Origin: Thiocystis violascens DSM 198 | GTDB taxonomy: Bacteria > Pseudomonadota > Gammaproteobacteria > Chromatiales > Chromatiaceae | Assembly (NCBI RefSeq): GCF_000227745.2 | Contig: NC_018012.1 | Location: 4,151,412-4,215,411 of the forward strand | Direction: 5' to 3' | DNA length: 64,000 bases | Part shown: positions 20,962-30,045 of the stretch, one piece after another | Layout of the letters: the number at the start of each line of letters is the position of its first letter | Numbering within the stretch: position 1 is the first letter of the stretch | Made by a program: the position numbers and the translations under genes | Notes under the pieces: model-generated | Databases searched by the model: none | Told to the model about the DNA's origin: nothing | What the model saw: only the letters and a program-made list of their open reading frames with translations

Positions 20962-22845
20962 ATGCGCCTGACCAGCCTTGAAGACCGCCAGCGCGAACAG
21001 CGGCTCGTCGCCTCGCGCGCGCTGGTGGCGGGTCTGCTGGTGCTCGTCGGCCTGTGCCTGCTCGCGCTGCGCCTGCTGCACCTGCAAGTGGATCGTCACG
21101 ATCACTTTTCGGTCCTCTCCAAGGACAATCGGGTGAAAGTCCAGCCCGTCCCGCCGTCGCGCGGCCTGATCTACGATGCCAGAGGCGTGGTGCTGGCCGA
21201 CAATCATCCGACTTTTTCGCTGGAGATCACGATCGAAAAGGTCACGGATCTGGCGGCGACGATCGACGAACTCGCGCGGCTGGTGCCGATCGATGCCAAC
21301 GACCGTGCCCGCTTCGAGCGTCTCAAGCGTCAGCGGATGCGTTTTCAGGGGGTTCCGATCCGGCTCAACATGACTCCCGCGGAGGTCGCGCGCTTCGCGG
21401 TGGACGGGCATCGCTTTCCCGCCGTCGATGTCCGCGCCGAACTGATCCGAACCTATCCGCTCGGCGAATCCACCGCGCACGTGCTGGGCTATGTGGGCCG
21501 GATCAACGAGCGCGAAATGACCTCGATCGACACCAGCAATTACGCTGGCACCCGTTTCATCGGCAAGGGCGGTCTGGAGAAGGCCCACGAGGATGTGCTC
21601 CATGGCCGGGTCGGCTATCAGCAGGTCGAGGTCAACGCCCGCGGACGCATCCTGCGCACGCTGGAGAGCACCCCTCCCACGCCGGGCCAGGATCTGTCGC
21701 TGTATCTCGACATGGCCCTGCAGCAGGAGGCCATCGACGCCTTGGGCGACCGGCGCGGGGCGGTCGTCGCCATCGACCCGCGCGATGGCGGCGTGCTGGC
21801 GATGGTCAGCAAGCCGAGCTATAACCCGAATCTGTTCGTCGAGGGGATCAGTCAGACGGACTATAACGCCCTGCTGCACTCGATCGATACGCCGCTCTTC
21901 GACCGTGCCGCGCGCGGTCAGTACCCGCCGGGATCGACCGTCAAACCCTTTATCGGTCTTGGCGGCCTCGCCACCGGCTTCACCACCGCTCGGAAAACCA
22001 CTTACTGTTCCGGCTCTTTTTCGCTGCCCGGCCAAAGTCACCGCTTCCGTTGCTGGCGCAAGGGCGGGCACGGCACGGTGAATCTGGAGCGGGCCATCGT
22101 GGAGTCCTGCGATGTCTATTTTTATTCGTTGGCCAATCAGATGGGAATCGATCGGCTGCATGGATTCCTGAGTCAATTCGGCTTCGGCGCGCGCACCGGG
22201 GTCGATGTCGCCGGCGAACTCCCGGGACTGCTGCCCTCGCGCGAGTGGAAACAACGGGTGCGCAAACAACCCTGGTATCCGGGCGAGACCCTGATCGTCG
22301 GCATCGGTCAGGGCTCCTTCCTCGCGACCCCGCTGCAACTGGCGGCGGCCACGGCGACCATGGCGAATCGGGGGCATTTCATCCAGCCGCGGCTGGCGCG
22401 CGCCAGCCGTTTTCCAGGCGCGAACGCGGAGAGCGAATTCCCACGGGTGATCCGCGACGTGGAGGTCGGCGACCCACACGATTGGGACAGCGTCATCGAC
22501 GCCATGACTCAAGTCGTGGAAAGCCCACGTGGCACGGCCAAGCGGATCCGCAGCCCGGATTACCGCATCGCCGGTAAGACAGGCACCTCCCAGGTCTTCA
22601 CCATCGGGCAGAAGCAGACCTACAACGCCGCGAAGATTCCCGAGCGCATGCGCGATCACGCGCTCTTCATCGCCTTCGCCCCGGTGGAGGATCCGCGCAT
22701 TGCCGTGGCCGTGCTGGTCGAGAATGGCGGTCATGGCGGCTCGGACGCCGCGCCCGTGGCGCGTCGGGTCATGGACGTCTATCTCGGTGGATCGACGCTC
22801 ATCCTGACGGATGAGCGCAACGATGACGACAATCATGGCGACTAA
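20962..22845 (+). CDS. mrdA: Penicillin-binding protein 2 (peptidoglycan transpeptidase)
   Basis: A 627-residue elongation-specific transpeptidase with one N-terminal membrane anchor (LVAGLLVLVGLCLLALRLLHLQV), a pedestal domain starting at PSRGLIYDARGVVLADN, and the penicillin-binding domain. All active-site motifs are present: S325-T-V-K328 in YPPGSTVKPF, S382-C-D384 and K539-T-G in AGKTGTSQV. GGGGGAG-like purine-rich sequence in the end of mreD provides the RBS. Partner of RodA, which starts within its last codons. Confidence 0.97.
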   Translation: MRLTSLEDRQREQRLVASRALVAGLLVLVGLCLLALRLLHLQVDRHDHFSVLSKDNRVKVQPVPPSRGLIYDARGVVLADNHPTFSLEITIEKVTDLAATIDELARLVPIDANDRARFERLKRQRMRFQGVPIRLNMTPAEVARFAVDGHRFPAVDVRAELIRTYPLGESTAHVLGYVGRINEREMTSIDTSNYAGTRFIGKGGLEKAHEDVLHGRVGYQQVEVNARGRILRTLESTPPTPGQDLSLYLDMALQQEAIDALGDRRGAVVAIDPRDGGVLAMVSKPSYNPNLFVEGISQTDYNALLHSIDTPLFDRAARGQYPPGSTVKPFIGLGGLATGFTTARKTTYCSGSFSLPGQSHRFRCWRKGGHGTVNLERAIVESCDVYFYSLANQMGIDRLHGFLSQFGFGARTGVDVAGELPGLLPSREWKQRVRKQPWYPGETLIVGIGQGSFLATPLQLAAATATMANRGHFIQPRLARASRFPGANAESEFPRVIRDVEVGDPHDWDSVIDAMTQVVESPRGTAKRIRSPDYRIAGKTGTSQVFTIGQKQTYNAAKIPERMRDHALFIAFAPVEDPRIAVAVLVENGGHGGSDAAPVARRVMDVYLGGSTLILTDERNDDDNHGD

Positions 22846-23971
22846 GGCGATCTCCGCACGACTCGATCAGGACGCGGAGACCGCGAAGCTCGGCTTGTTG
22901 CAGCGGATCCACCTCGATGCCCCCCTGTTGGTCGCGCTCCTGGTCCTGTGCGGTTTTGGCCTGCTGGTGGTCTACAGTGCCGGCGATCGGAACCCGCTCA
23001 TCGTCGAGCGTCAACTCGCGCGGCTGGGGATCGCCTTCGTGCTGATGTGCGCCATCGCCCAGGTGCCCCCGCTCATCCTGCGCCGCTGGTCCTTCGCGCT
23101 CTATCTGCTCGGGGTCGCCATGCTGGTTGCGGTGCTCCTGTTCGGCGACGTGGGCAAGGGCGCCCAGCGCTGGCTCGACCTTGGCGTGGTGCGTTTTCAA
23201 CCCTCGGAATTGCTGAAGCTCGCCGTCCCCATGGCCGCCGCCTGGCTGCTCTCCGCGCGCCCGCTTCCGCCGCGGCCCGGGTGGATCCTGCTGGCGGTCA
23301 TTCTGACCCTGATCCCCGTGTTTCTGATCGCCAAGCAGCCGGACCTGGGCACCGCGCTCCTGGTCGCCAGCGCCGGGGTTCTGGTGCTCTTTGTCGCGGG
23401 CCTGAACTGGTGGATGATCCTGGCGCTGGGGAGCCTGGTGGCCGCCATTGCCCCGGTCGTCTGGCTCTTCATGCACGATTATCAGCGCGCGCGCGTCCTG
23501 ACCTTTCTCGATCCCGAATCGGATCCGCTCGGCACCGGCTATCACATCATCCAATCGCAGATCGCGATCGGCTCGGGCGGCATCTCCGGCAAGGGTTGGC
23601 TCAACGGCACCCAGTCCCATCTCGAATTTTTGCCCGAGCGTCATACCGATTTCATCTTCGCGGTGATCGGCGAGGAATTCGGCTTCGCCGGCATCCTGGC
23701 GCTGCTGGCGCTCTACCTCTTCATTATTTTCCGCGGACTCGTGATCGTGGCCCGCGCGCGCGACAACTATGGCCGGCTGCTGGCGGGCGGGTTGACCCTC
23801 GTGTTTTTCGTCTATGTGTTCGTGAACACCGGCATGGTGACGGGTCTGCTGCCGGTGGTCGGGGTTCCGCTGCCGCTGATCAGTTACGGCGGCACCTCGA
23901 TGGTGACCCTGATGATCGGATTCGGCATGATCATGGCGGTCGAGACGCACAAAAAGCCCGTGCGTCCTTGA
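22811..23971 (+). CDS. mrdB: Peptidoglycan glycosyltransferase RodA (MrdB)
   Basis: SEDS-family membrane glycosyltransferase that polymerises lipid II during elongation. The 386-residue protein has ten hydrophobic helices and the SEDS signatures RWLDLGVVRFQPSELLKLAVP, KQPDLGTALL, the AIGSGGISGKGWLNGTQSHL loop and LPERHTDFIFAVIGEEFGF, with GVPLPLISYGGTSM near the end. The family's essential Asp lies in the extracellular loop around TDF. The start is uncertain among ATG 22811, 22823 and 22835, all of which overlap mrdA. Confidence 0.96.
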   Translation: MSATMTTIMATKAISARLDQDAETAKLGLLQRIHLDAPLLVALLVLCGFGLLVVYSAGDRNPLIVERQLARLGIAFVLMCAIAQVPPLILRRWSFALYLLGVAMLVAVLLFGDVGKGAQRWLDLGVVRFQPSELLKLAVPMAAAWLLSARPLPPRPGWILLAVILTLIPVFLIAKQPDLGTALLVASAGVLVLFVAGLNWWMILALGSLVAAIAPVVWLFMHDYQRARVLTFLDPESDPLGTGYHIIQSQIAIGSGGISGKGWLNGTQSHLEFLPERHTDFIFAVIGEEFGFAGILALLALYLFIIFRGLVIVARARDNYGRLLAGGLTLVFFVYVFVNTGMVTGLLPVVGVPLPLISYGGTSMVTLMIGFGMIMAVETHKKPVRP

Positions 23972-24053
23972 ATTTCCAAACTGCTTTTTGCTTATGTGGT
24001 TATGGCCTATACTGAATGTCGTTTATCGCATTCATGGCCAATGGTTGCGCCCT

Positions 24054-25046
24054 ATGCCCGTCGCTTGCCTCCTTGCCGCGCTCGCCGTGGCGCTCTTCCT
24101 GGATCCAGTCGCGGCGGAGCCGGACGACGACCGTGCGGGCGTCCAGCGGTTCATCGCCGCGATGACCGAACGCCATGGCTTCGACCCCGTCGCGCTCCAA
24201 GCTTTGCTGGACACCGCGCGCTACCGGCAAGCGATCGTCGACGCCATGAATCGCCCCTACGAGGGCAAGCCCTGGCGCGATTACCGGGCGCTCTTCCTCA
24301 CCCCGGAGCGGATCGACGCCGGCGTCGCCTTCTGGCGCGACCATGCCGAGACCCTGGCGCGCGCCGAGACTGCCTTCGGCGTCGCGCCCGAGATCGTCGT
24401 CGCCATCCTCGGCGTCGAAACCAGCTATGGGCGCAACCTGGGCGCCCACCGGGCGCTGGATGCGCTGGCGACCCTGAGCTTCTCCTATCCCAAGCGGGCG
24501 GATTTCTTTCGCGGCGAGTTGGAATCCTTCCTGCTCCTGAGCCGCGAGGAACGGCTCGACCCCGGCAAGATCCTGGGTTCCTATGCCGGCGCGCTCGGAA
24601 AACCCCAATTCATCTCATCCAGTTACCGCGCCTATGCGGTGGACTTCGATGGCGACGGACGGCGCGACCTCTGGCAGAGCGACCCGGATGTCATCGGCAG
24701 CGTCGCCAACTATTTCAAGCTCCACGGTTGGCGCACTGGCGAGCCGGTCGCCTTCCCGGCCGAACTCACGGCCGGCCTTCCCGACGGCGTCGAGATCGCC
24801 GAGAAAACGCCGCTCAAGCCCAACCGCACGGCGGGCGACTGGCGCGATGCCGGCATCGACTGGCGCGCGTCCACCGCTCCATCAACCCCGGCGGCCTTGA
24901 TCCGGCTCGCTGGACCGACCGACGAATACTGGATCGGTCTCGAGAATTTTTATGTCATCACGCGCTACAACCACAGCAACCTCTACGCCATGGCGGTCCT
25001 TCAGTTGAGCGAGAAAATCCGGGCGCGCCATGCCGGCGAGCGGTGA
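24054..25046 (+). CDS. mltB: Membrane-bound or periplasmic lytic murein transglycosylase B
   Basis: A 330-residue lytic transglycosylase (GH103) that cleaves the MurNAc-GlcNAc bond of peptidoglycan with 1,6-anhydro formation. The signal peptide is MPVACLLAALAVALFLDPVAA, with no lipobox Cys, so it is probably soluble in the periplasm and not a lipoprotein as in E. coli. The catalytic acid is E122 in VAILGVETSYGRNLG; SYAGALGKPQFISSSYRAYAVDFDGDG and NHSNLYAMAV are family hallmarks. I chose the ATG at 24054 because the 22 codons before it lack a signal-like pattern. Confidence 0.95.
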   Translation: MPVACLLAALAVALFLDPVAAEPDDDRAGVQRFIAAMTERHGFDPVALQALLDTARYRQAIVDAMNRPYEGKPWRDYRALFLTPERIDAGVAFWRDHAETLARAETAFGVAPEIVVAILGVETSYGRNLGAHRALDALATLSFSYPKRADFFRGELESFLLLSREERLDPGKILGSYAGALGKPQFISSSYRAYAVDFDGDGRRDLWQSDPDVIGSVANYFKLHGWRTGEPVAFPAELTAGLPDGVEIAEKTPLKPNRTAGDWRDAGIDWRASTAPSTPAALIRLAGPTDEYWIGLENFYVITRYNHSNLYAMAVLQLSEKIRARHAGER

Positions 25047-25077
25047 TTGCAGCGCGGTTGTCCGGAGACAGCGCCGC

Positions 25078-26109
25078 ATGCGAACAAACAAACTCGTCTC
25101 GACGACACGGGTGACCGACTCTCGGCGCGCCGCATCGGCAGGCGCGACGGTCGTCTGGCTGGGGATCCTGCTGCTTCTCGCGCTGCTCTCCGGTTGCGCC
25201 AGCCAGGTCGAGCAAACGGACGATGACGACATCCCCCCCCACATCGCCCGCATTCCGGACGCGGTCCCGCGTGTCGAACCCCTGTCCAAATCCGGCAACC
25301 CCGAATCCTACGTGGTCTTCGGCAAGCGTTACCGCACCCAGCGGAGCAGTCGCGGCTATGTGGAGCGCGGACTGGCATCCTGGTACGGAAAACCCTTCCA
25401 CGGGCGCAAGACCAGTTCGGGCGAGACCTATGACATGCACGCCATGAGCGCGGCGCATAAAACCCTGCCCCTGCCGACCTATGCGCGGGTGACCAACGTC
25501 GAGAATGGCCGCAGCATCGTGATCAGAATCAATGACCGCGGCCCCTTTCATGGTCCGCGTCTCATCGATCTGTCCCATACCGCGGCCGTCAAGCTGGGCG
25601 TGGTCAAGACGGGAACGGCAATGGTCGAGGTACGCGCCATCGACCCGAAGCGTCCGCAATCGGATCCTGGCCCCTTTCTGGTGTCGTCGGGCAAGGCCAA
25701 CACCAGGACCGCCGCCCGCGCTGTCGCTCGGGCCGATCCGCCCGCGCGTCCGGCGCGCGCGTCCACGCGCATGGCGGGCGGCAATTCGACATCCCCTCCG
25801 GTACCCGCCTTCGGGGACGCCCCGCGACCAGTCGCGACGGTCGCGTCCCGTGCGCAACCCGCCAGTCCTGACGCAACGCTGTATCTCCAGATCGGCGCCT
25901 TCGGCGATCCGCGTAACGCCGAGCGGCTGCGCGAACGTTTGAAGGGCCAGTTGGGATCCGATTCCATCCGGATCCTGACGCCGGAGACCGGCGGCGCGGC
26001 GCTCTACAAGGTCAGAGTCGGTCCGCTGGCCTCCGCGCGGGACGCCGACCGACTGACACGGCAACTCGTGGCGCTTGGCGTGGACCGGCCGCAACGGGTG
26101 ACGAACTGA
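25078..26109 (+). CDS. rlpA: Septal ring lytic transglycosylase RlpA (DPBB and SPOR domains)
   Basis: Outer-membrane lipoprotein of 343 residues. The signal peptide ends at LLSGC. The double-psi beta-barrel domain (about residues 80-185) has GLASWYGKPFHGRKTSSGETYDMHAMSAAHKTLP and RINDRGPFHGPRLIDLS, including the Asp and His residues needed for cutting naked glycan strands. A Pro/Ala/Arg-rich linker leads to a C-terminal SPOR domain (LYLQIGAFGDPRNAERLRERL) that binds denuded septal glycan. The upstream 16 codons overlap mltB and are not used. Order mltB-rlpA-dacA matches other gammaproteobacteria. Confidence 0.95.
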   Translation: MRTNKLVSTTRVTDSRRAASAGATVVWLGILLLLALLSGCASQVEQTDDDDIPPHIARIPDAVPRVEPLSKSGNPESYVVFGKRYRTQRSSRGYVERGLASWYGKPFHGRKTSSGETYDMHAMSAAHKTLPLPTYARVTNVENGRSIVIRINDRGPFHGPRLIDLSHTAAVKLGVVKTGTAMVEVRAIDPKRPQSDPGPFLVSSGKANTRTAARAVARADPPARPARASTRMAGGNSTSPPVPAFGDAPRPVATVASRAQPASPDATLYLQIGAFGDPRNAERLRERLKGQLGSDSIRILTPETGGAALYKVRVGPLASARDADRLTRQLVALGVDRPQRVTN

Positions 26110-26187
26110 TCCGGGGTGCCAAATCCGGGAATGGGGGGTTAGAATAGCCTTCGCGAAAACCCCGCCATCCCAAGCCCCGGATCCCTC

Positions 26188-27345
26188 ATGAAGTCAGCCT
26201 CCCCAATCTTGTTCCTGTGGTTAATTCTGTGTGCCTTGCCGCTCTCCCCGGCGAGCGCGCAGCCGCCGATTCCCGCCCCTCCCGAACTGGCGGCCAAGGG
26301 CTATCTGTTGGTCGATTTCAATAGCGGCAAGACCTTGATCGAGCAAAATGCCGACGAGCGTCTGGAACCGGCGAGCCTGACCAAGATCATGACCGCCTAT
26401 GTGGTGTTTCGCGAACTCGCCGGCGGCAAGATCAAGCTGACCGACCAGGTCATGATCAGCGAGAAGGCTTGGCGGACGGGCGGCTCGAAGATGTTCATCG
26501 AGGTCGGCAAACAGGTCGGCCTGGAGGATCTGCTCAAGGGCATGATCATCCAGTCCGGCAACGATGCCTCGGTGGCGCTGGCCGAGCATACCGCCGGCAG
26601 TATCGACGCCTTCGCCAACCTGATGAACGATCATGCCCGGCGGCTGGGCATGGCCGACAGTCATTTCACCAATCCCAACGGACTCCCCGACCCGGATCTT
26701 TACACCACCGCCCGCGACATGGCGCGCGTCACGCTGGCCTTGATCAGGGAGTTCCCCGAGTATTACGCCTGGTACAGCAATCGGGAATTCGTCTACAACA
26801 ACATCACGCAGCAGAACCGCAACCCGCTGCTCGCGCGCGACGCCAGCGCCGATGGCGTCAAGACCGGCTATACCAAGGCCGCCGGTTACTGTCTGGTGGG
26901 ATCGGCCAAGCGCGAGGACATGCGCCTGATTTCGGTGGTCATGGGATCGGCGACGCCCAAGGCGCGCGCCGAGGCAAGTCTGGCCCTGCTGAACTACGGA
27001 TTCCGGTTCTACGAGAGCCATCGCCTCTATCCCGCCAACCAGCCGATCGAGTCGATTCGCGTCTGGTACGGCGATCTTGAAAACCTGCCGGTCGGTCCCG
27101 CCACGGATGTCTTCGCGACCATTCCGCGCGGCGTCTATGACAAACTCGGCGCGCGACTGGAAAAGACCTCCGACTTCATCGCCCCGATCGCCCTGGGCGC
27201 GCAAGTCGGCGACATCATCGTCACCCTGGACGAGGCGGAGATCGCACGGGTTCCCTTGGTCGCACTCCAGGAAGTCGCCGAGGGCAACCTGTGGCGTAAA
27301 TTCGTCGACAGCATTCTGAAACTGGTCGACAGTCTTCTCCATTGA
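26188..27345 (+). CDS. dacA: D-alanyl-D-alanine carboxypeptidase (PBP5/6)
   Basis: A 385-residue periplasmic carboxypeptidase that removes the terminal D-Ala of peptidoglycan stem peptides. The signal peptide MKSASPILFLWLILCALPLSPASA is clear. Active-site motifs are S63-L-T-K66, S123-G-N125 and K225-T-G. The C-terminal PBP5 beta domain is followed by an amphipathic anchor (LWRKFVDSILKLVDSLLH) that attaches the enzyme to the inner membrane. It is followed by ybeD and lipB, as in E. coli. Confidence 0.97.
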   Translation: MKSASPILFLWLILCALPLSPASAQPPIPAPPELAAKGYLLVDFNSGKTLIEQNADERLEPASLTKIMTAYVVFRELAGGKIKLTDQVMISEKAWRTGGSKMFIEVGKQVGLEDLLKGMIIQSGNDASVALAEHTAGSIDAFANLMNDHARRLGMADSHFTNPNGLPDPDLYTTARDMARVTLALIREFPEYYAWYSNREFVYNNITQQNRNPLLARDASADGVKTGYTKAAGYCLVGSAKREDMRLISVVMGSATPKARAEASLALLNYGFRFYESHRLYPANQPIESIRVWYGDLENLPVGPATDVFATIPRGVYDKLGARLEKTSDFIAPIALGAQVGDIIVTLDEAEIARVPLVALQEVAEGNLWRKFVDSILKLVDSLLH

Positions 27346-27374
27346 CGCGATCGAACGGTCGCTGCGTACAGTTC

Positions 27375-27644
27375 ATGTCCGACCCCCAGGAAACCTTGTT
27401 CTCATTCCCCTGCAGCTTCCCGATCAAGGCGATGGGACTGGCCAACCGCGGCCTGGAGTCCGCGGTGATCGAGATCGTCCGCCGCCACGCGCCCGGTTTC
27501 GACGAAACGGCCGTCTCGCTCCGACCCAGCCGGGGCGGCAAATGGATCAGTGTGACCGTCACCATCGAGGCGCACGGAAAACCTCAGCTCGACGCCATCT
27601 ATCGGGAGTTGACCGCGCATGAGCTGGTGATCTGGGCGCTGTGA
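27375..27644 (+). CDS. ybeD: YbeD-family DUF493 protein
   Basis: A small cytoplasmic protein of 89 residues with a ferredoxin-like fold similar to regulatory ACT domains. The core is TLFSFPCSFPIKAMGLA, then AVIEIVRRHAPGFDETAVSLRPSRGGKWISVTVTI, and the C-terminal VIWAL. The role is unknown; its place between dacA and lipB is conserved and suggests a link with lipoate synthesis. I start at the ATG at 27375. Its stop codon overlaps the GTG of lipB. Confidence 0.93.
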   Translation: MSDPQETLFSFPCSFPIKAMGLANRGLESAVIEIVRRHAPGFDETAVSLRPSRGGKWISVTVTIEAHGKPQLDAIYRELTAHELVIWAL

Positions 27645-28303
27645 GCGACGACGCCCCTCCCTTTCGGGTGCGCCGCCTGCCCGGTCTTCAGGATTACCCG
27701 GCCACGCTCGCCGCGATGCGCGACTGGACCGATGCCCGCCGTGAGGACACCCGCGACGAGGTCTGGTTGCTCGAACATCCGCCCGTCTTCACCCTGGGTC
27801 AGGCCGGCCGCCTGGAACACATCCTGGCGCCGGGCGCGATTCCGGTCGTCCAGTCGGATCGGGGCGGACAAGTGACCTATCACGGCCCCGGACAGTTGAT
27901 CGTCTATCCGCTGCTCGATCTGCGGCGAACCGGTCTCGGCGTCAAGCGGCTGGTGAGTCTGCTGGAGCAATGCGTCATCGACCTGCTCGACATCTATGGA
28001 ATCGCGGCAGCGCGTCGCCCCAATGCGCCCGGCGTCTATGTGGCGGACGCCAAGATCGCCTCGCTGGGTCTGCGGATCCGTCAGGGATGCAGCTATCACG
28101 GGCTGGCGCTGAATGTCGCGATGGATCTCGAACCCTTCCGACGCATCAACCCCTGCGGTTACGCCGGGCTCGCCATCACGCAGGTCTCGGAGCTGGTTTC
28201 CGGGGTCACGGTCGCCGACGCGGGCCGGGCGCTGACGGCAATCCTCGAACGCCTCCTTGCTTCCCCCAGGATCGCCGAGCGCGACCCGCCGGGCGCGTCT
28301 TAA
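27641..28303 (+). CDS. lipB: Lipoyl(octanoyl) transferase LipB
   Basis: Transfers octanoate from octanoyl-ACP to the lipoyl domains of dehydrogenase complexes such as the SucB product encoded at 43878-45131. In this 220-residue protein the catalytic pair is K138 (AKIASLGLRIRQG) and C172 (INPCGYAGL); the substrate loop RGGQVTYHGPGQLIVYP is complete. The start is GTG at 27641, overlapping the ybeD TGA (GTGA). lipA does not follow. The 3' end overlaps the convergent cowN gene by four bases. Confidence 0.97.
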   Translation: MSDDAPPFRVRRLPGLQDYPATLAAMRDWTDARREDTRDEVWLLEHPPVFTLGQAGRLEHILAPGAIPVVQSDRGGQVTYHGPGQLIVYPLLDLRRTGLGVKRLVSLLEQCVIDLLDIYGIAAARRPNAPGVYVADAKIASLGLRIRQGCSYHGLALNVAMDLEPFRRINPCGYAGLAITQVSELVSGVTVADAGRALTAILERLLASPRIAERDPPGAS

Positions 28304-28590
28304 CAGCACTCCTCCTCGACTCGCTCCAGCAAGTCCAATGCCTCCTCGCGCCCATGCTGCTCGAACAGTTCGCGGATCGTATTGACCTGACTTCCCACGA
28401 AATACAGATCGTCATGACCCCGGCGTTCCGACTCGCTCAATTTGGTCTCGAAATAGGCTTGCCAAGGCGACGGGCGAGCGAGGTCGCCGAGGCAGTCGCG
28501 GATCGAGAGGACGATGCGACGGGCATGTTCGTCGCAGGCGATGCCATCGAAGCTGATGTAGCGGTCGGTTTTTTCGGTAGGGCACTGCAC
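28300..28590 (-). CDS. cowN: CowN, nitrogenase protection against carbon monoxide
   Basis: A 96-residue cytoplasmic protein of the CowN family, which sustains N2 fixation in the presence of CO by protecting nitrogenase. Markers are TDRYISFDGIACDEHARRIVLSIR at the N-terminus, HDDLYFVGSQVNTIRELFEQHG in the middle and the terminal LLERVEEECC. The start is GTG at 28590, with GAGG eight bases before it. I looked for a sigma-54 -24/-12 element upstream and saw no good one. It implies a nitrogenase elsewhere in the genome; nifJ 22 kb away fits this. Identification rests on remembered family motifs. Confidence 0.88.
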   Translation of the reverse strand: MQCPTEKTDRYISFDGIACDEHARRIVLSIRDCLGDLARPSPWQAYFETKLSESERRGHDDLYFVGSQVNTIRELFEQHGREEALDLLERVEEECC

Positions 28591-28664
28591 CTTGGATACC
28601 TCGTTCGGATGTTGCGATATTGGGGAGTTGGCAATGGTCGCGATTCCGCGCGGATGCGGAGCGT

Positions 28665-29333
28665 CTAAAAATCCCGGAGCGGCTCAATGAGCGTGTCGAA
28701 TGCCCGAGGGTTGACGTACTGAATGACCACCTTGCCATTGGGCGCCCTGGCGATGTCGAGTCCACGATCGGGATAAAGCCAATGCACGATTCCGGTCTCG
28801 GGTTCGGTCCGCTCCTGGGATGGCGGGCCGAAACGCTGTTTGAGCAACTCGGTGTCGAGTCGCGCCTTGGGCAGGTAACCGATGCTCCGGATGGGGCGCG
28901 AGGCGAGCGCCGCGGCATCGTCGGGATTAAGCTTGATCTTCTTGCTGCCGCTGCCGAGTTGGCTGATGCGCAGTCCCCGGTCGTACATGCCGATCAGTGT
29001 CGGCTGATCGACCTCCAGCGCGATGACGAAATCCGCGCGCAGCCGTTGCAGATAAATCTGCTCGAAAAAGGCTTCGGCGGCATGATGGGGCGGGTCGCCA
29101 GGGGTCTGGAACAGGTTCAGTTCGCCATCTTCGCGAAAGACCGCGCGGACTTCGGCGAGCGTGGTCTGGCCGAGGGTAAATCCAAAGACGCGGGTGCGCC
29201 CGGCCTCGTCCTGGGCGATGCGCCAGGGAAGACGCTCGGTGATGTCGTCGAGCGTGGCGGGCATCAGCAGCAGGATGGCGACGAACCCCAGGATGGCGGC
29301 GCCGAGCACGGACAGGACGATCTTGCGGTCCAT
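28665..29333 (-). CDS. Membrane-anchored protein of unknown function
   Basis: A 222-residue protein with an N-terminal hydrophobic helix (VLSVLGAAILGFVAILLLM) that is either a signal anchor or a signal peptide, then a soluble domain with no cysteines. Segments such as FGFTLGQTTLAEVRAVFREDGELNL and RIVHWLYPDRGLDI-like sequence suggest a small periplasmic alpha/beta domain. I do not recognise the family. It lies 74 bases upstream of cowN on the same strand, so the two could share a transcript. Confidence 0.7.
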   Translation of the reverse strand: MDRKIVLSVLGAAILGFVAILLLMPATLDDITERLPWRIAQDEAGRTRVFGFTLGQTTLAEVRAVFREDGELNLFQTPGDPPHHAAEAFFEQIYLQRLRADFVIALEVDQPTLIGMYDRGLRISQLGSGSKKIKLNPDDAAALASRPIRSIGYLPKARLDTELLKQRFGPPSQERTEPETGIVHWLYPDRGLDIARAPNGKVVIQYVNPRAFDTLIEPLRDF

Positions 29334-29467
29334 GGTGGTGAATGCTCCCGAGGAGGACGTGACGGCGACAGCGCGCGATGCCTCATGCTACGTGCCGTCC
29401 GGGCGAGGGGCAAGATGGATCGTCGCGAATTTGGGTTATGCTGTTGGCATGACCGAGCAACCGCGAG

Positions 29468-30019
29468 ATGGGCGAGATGACGACAACGACGCTCGATGAT
29501 GTCTGGGCACTGTTTCGGGAAGTGGCCGAGGCACAGAAAGAGACCGACCGGAAGTTTCAGGAGACCGCCCGAGCCATCAAGGATGTCAACAAGCGGATTG
29601 GCGAACTGGGCGGGCAATGGGGTCTGTTCGTCGAGAATCTGGTCGCCCCGGCCTGCGAGCGCTTGTTTACCGAGCGCGGCATTCCGGTGCACATGGTCAG
29701 CCGGCGGGTCATGAAGCGGATGGGCGGCGATACGCTGGAAATCGACGTGCTGGTGGTGAACGCCGAGCATGTGGTCGATGTAGAGGTCAAGAGCAGCCTG
29801 GGTGTCGAGGAGGTTCGTGAGTTTCTGGAGGATCTCAAGCGTTTCCGCCAGTTCTTCCCGGAGTATGCCGACAAGCGTTTGCATGGCGCGGTGGCGGGGA
29901 TGCGCATCGAGGACGGCGCGGCGGCCTTCGCCTATCGTCAAGGGCTGTTCGTGCTGGCGCAGACCGGCGACAGCGTGAAGATTCTCAACGATGCCAAATT
30001 TGCGCCCAAGGTCTGGTGA
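29468..30019 (+). CDS. DUF3782-type PD-(D/E)XK nuclease-like protein
   Basis: A 183-residue cytoplasmic protein. The N-terminal 50 residues form a coiled coil rich in Lys/Glu (FREVAEAQKETDRKFQETAR ...), followed by LGGQWGLFVENLV. The core has the nuclease-fold motif LEIDVLVVNAEHVVDVEVKSSL, where ID and EVK supply the D...ExK triad. The family is abundant and often multi-copy in cyanobacteria and purple bacteria; substrates are unknown. A decayed relative lies at 53664-53835. Start ATG at 29468 or 29477. Confidence 0.8.
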   Translation: MGEMTTTTLDDVWALFREVAEAQKETDRKFQETARAIKDVNKRIGELGGQWGLFVENLVAPACERLFTERGIPVHMVSRRVMKRMGGDTLEIDVLVVNAEHVVDVEVKSSLGVEEVREFLEDLKRFRQFFPEYADKRLHGAVAGMRIEDGAAAFAYRQGLFVLAQTGDSVKILNDAKFAPKVW

Positions 30020-30045
30020 GCGGGCGCCTTGAGTCGCCGACGGAC

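Noticed and set aside
28591..28680. Possible sigma-54 promoter for cowN
   Set aside because: Only loose GG/GC pairs with wrong spacing on the minus strand; no TGGCAC-N5-TTGC-like element.
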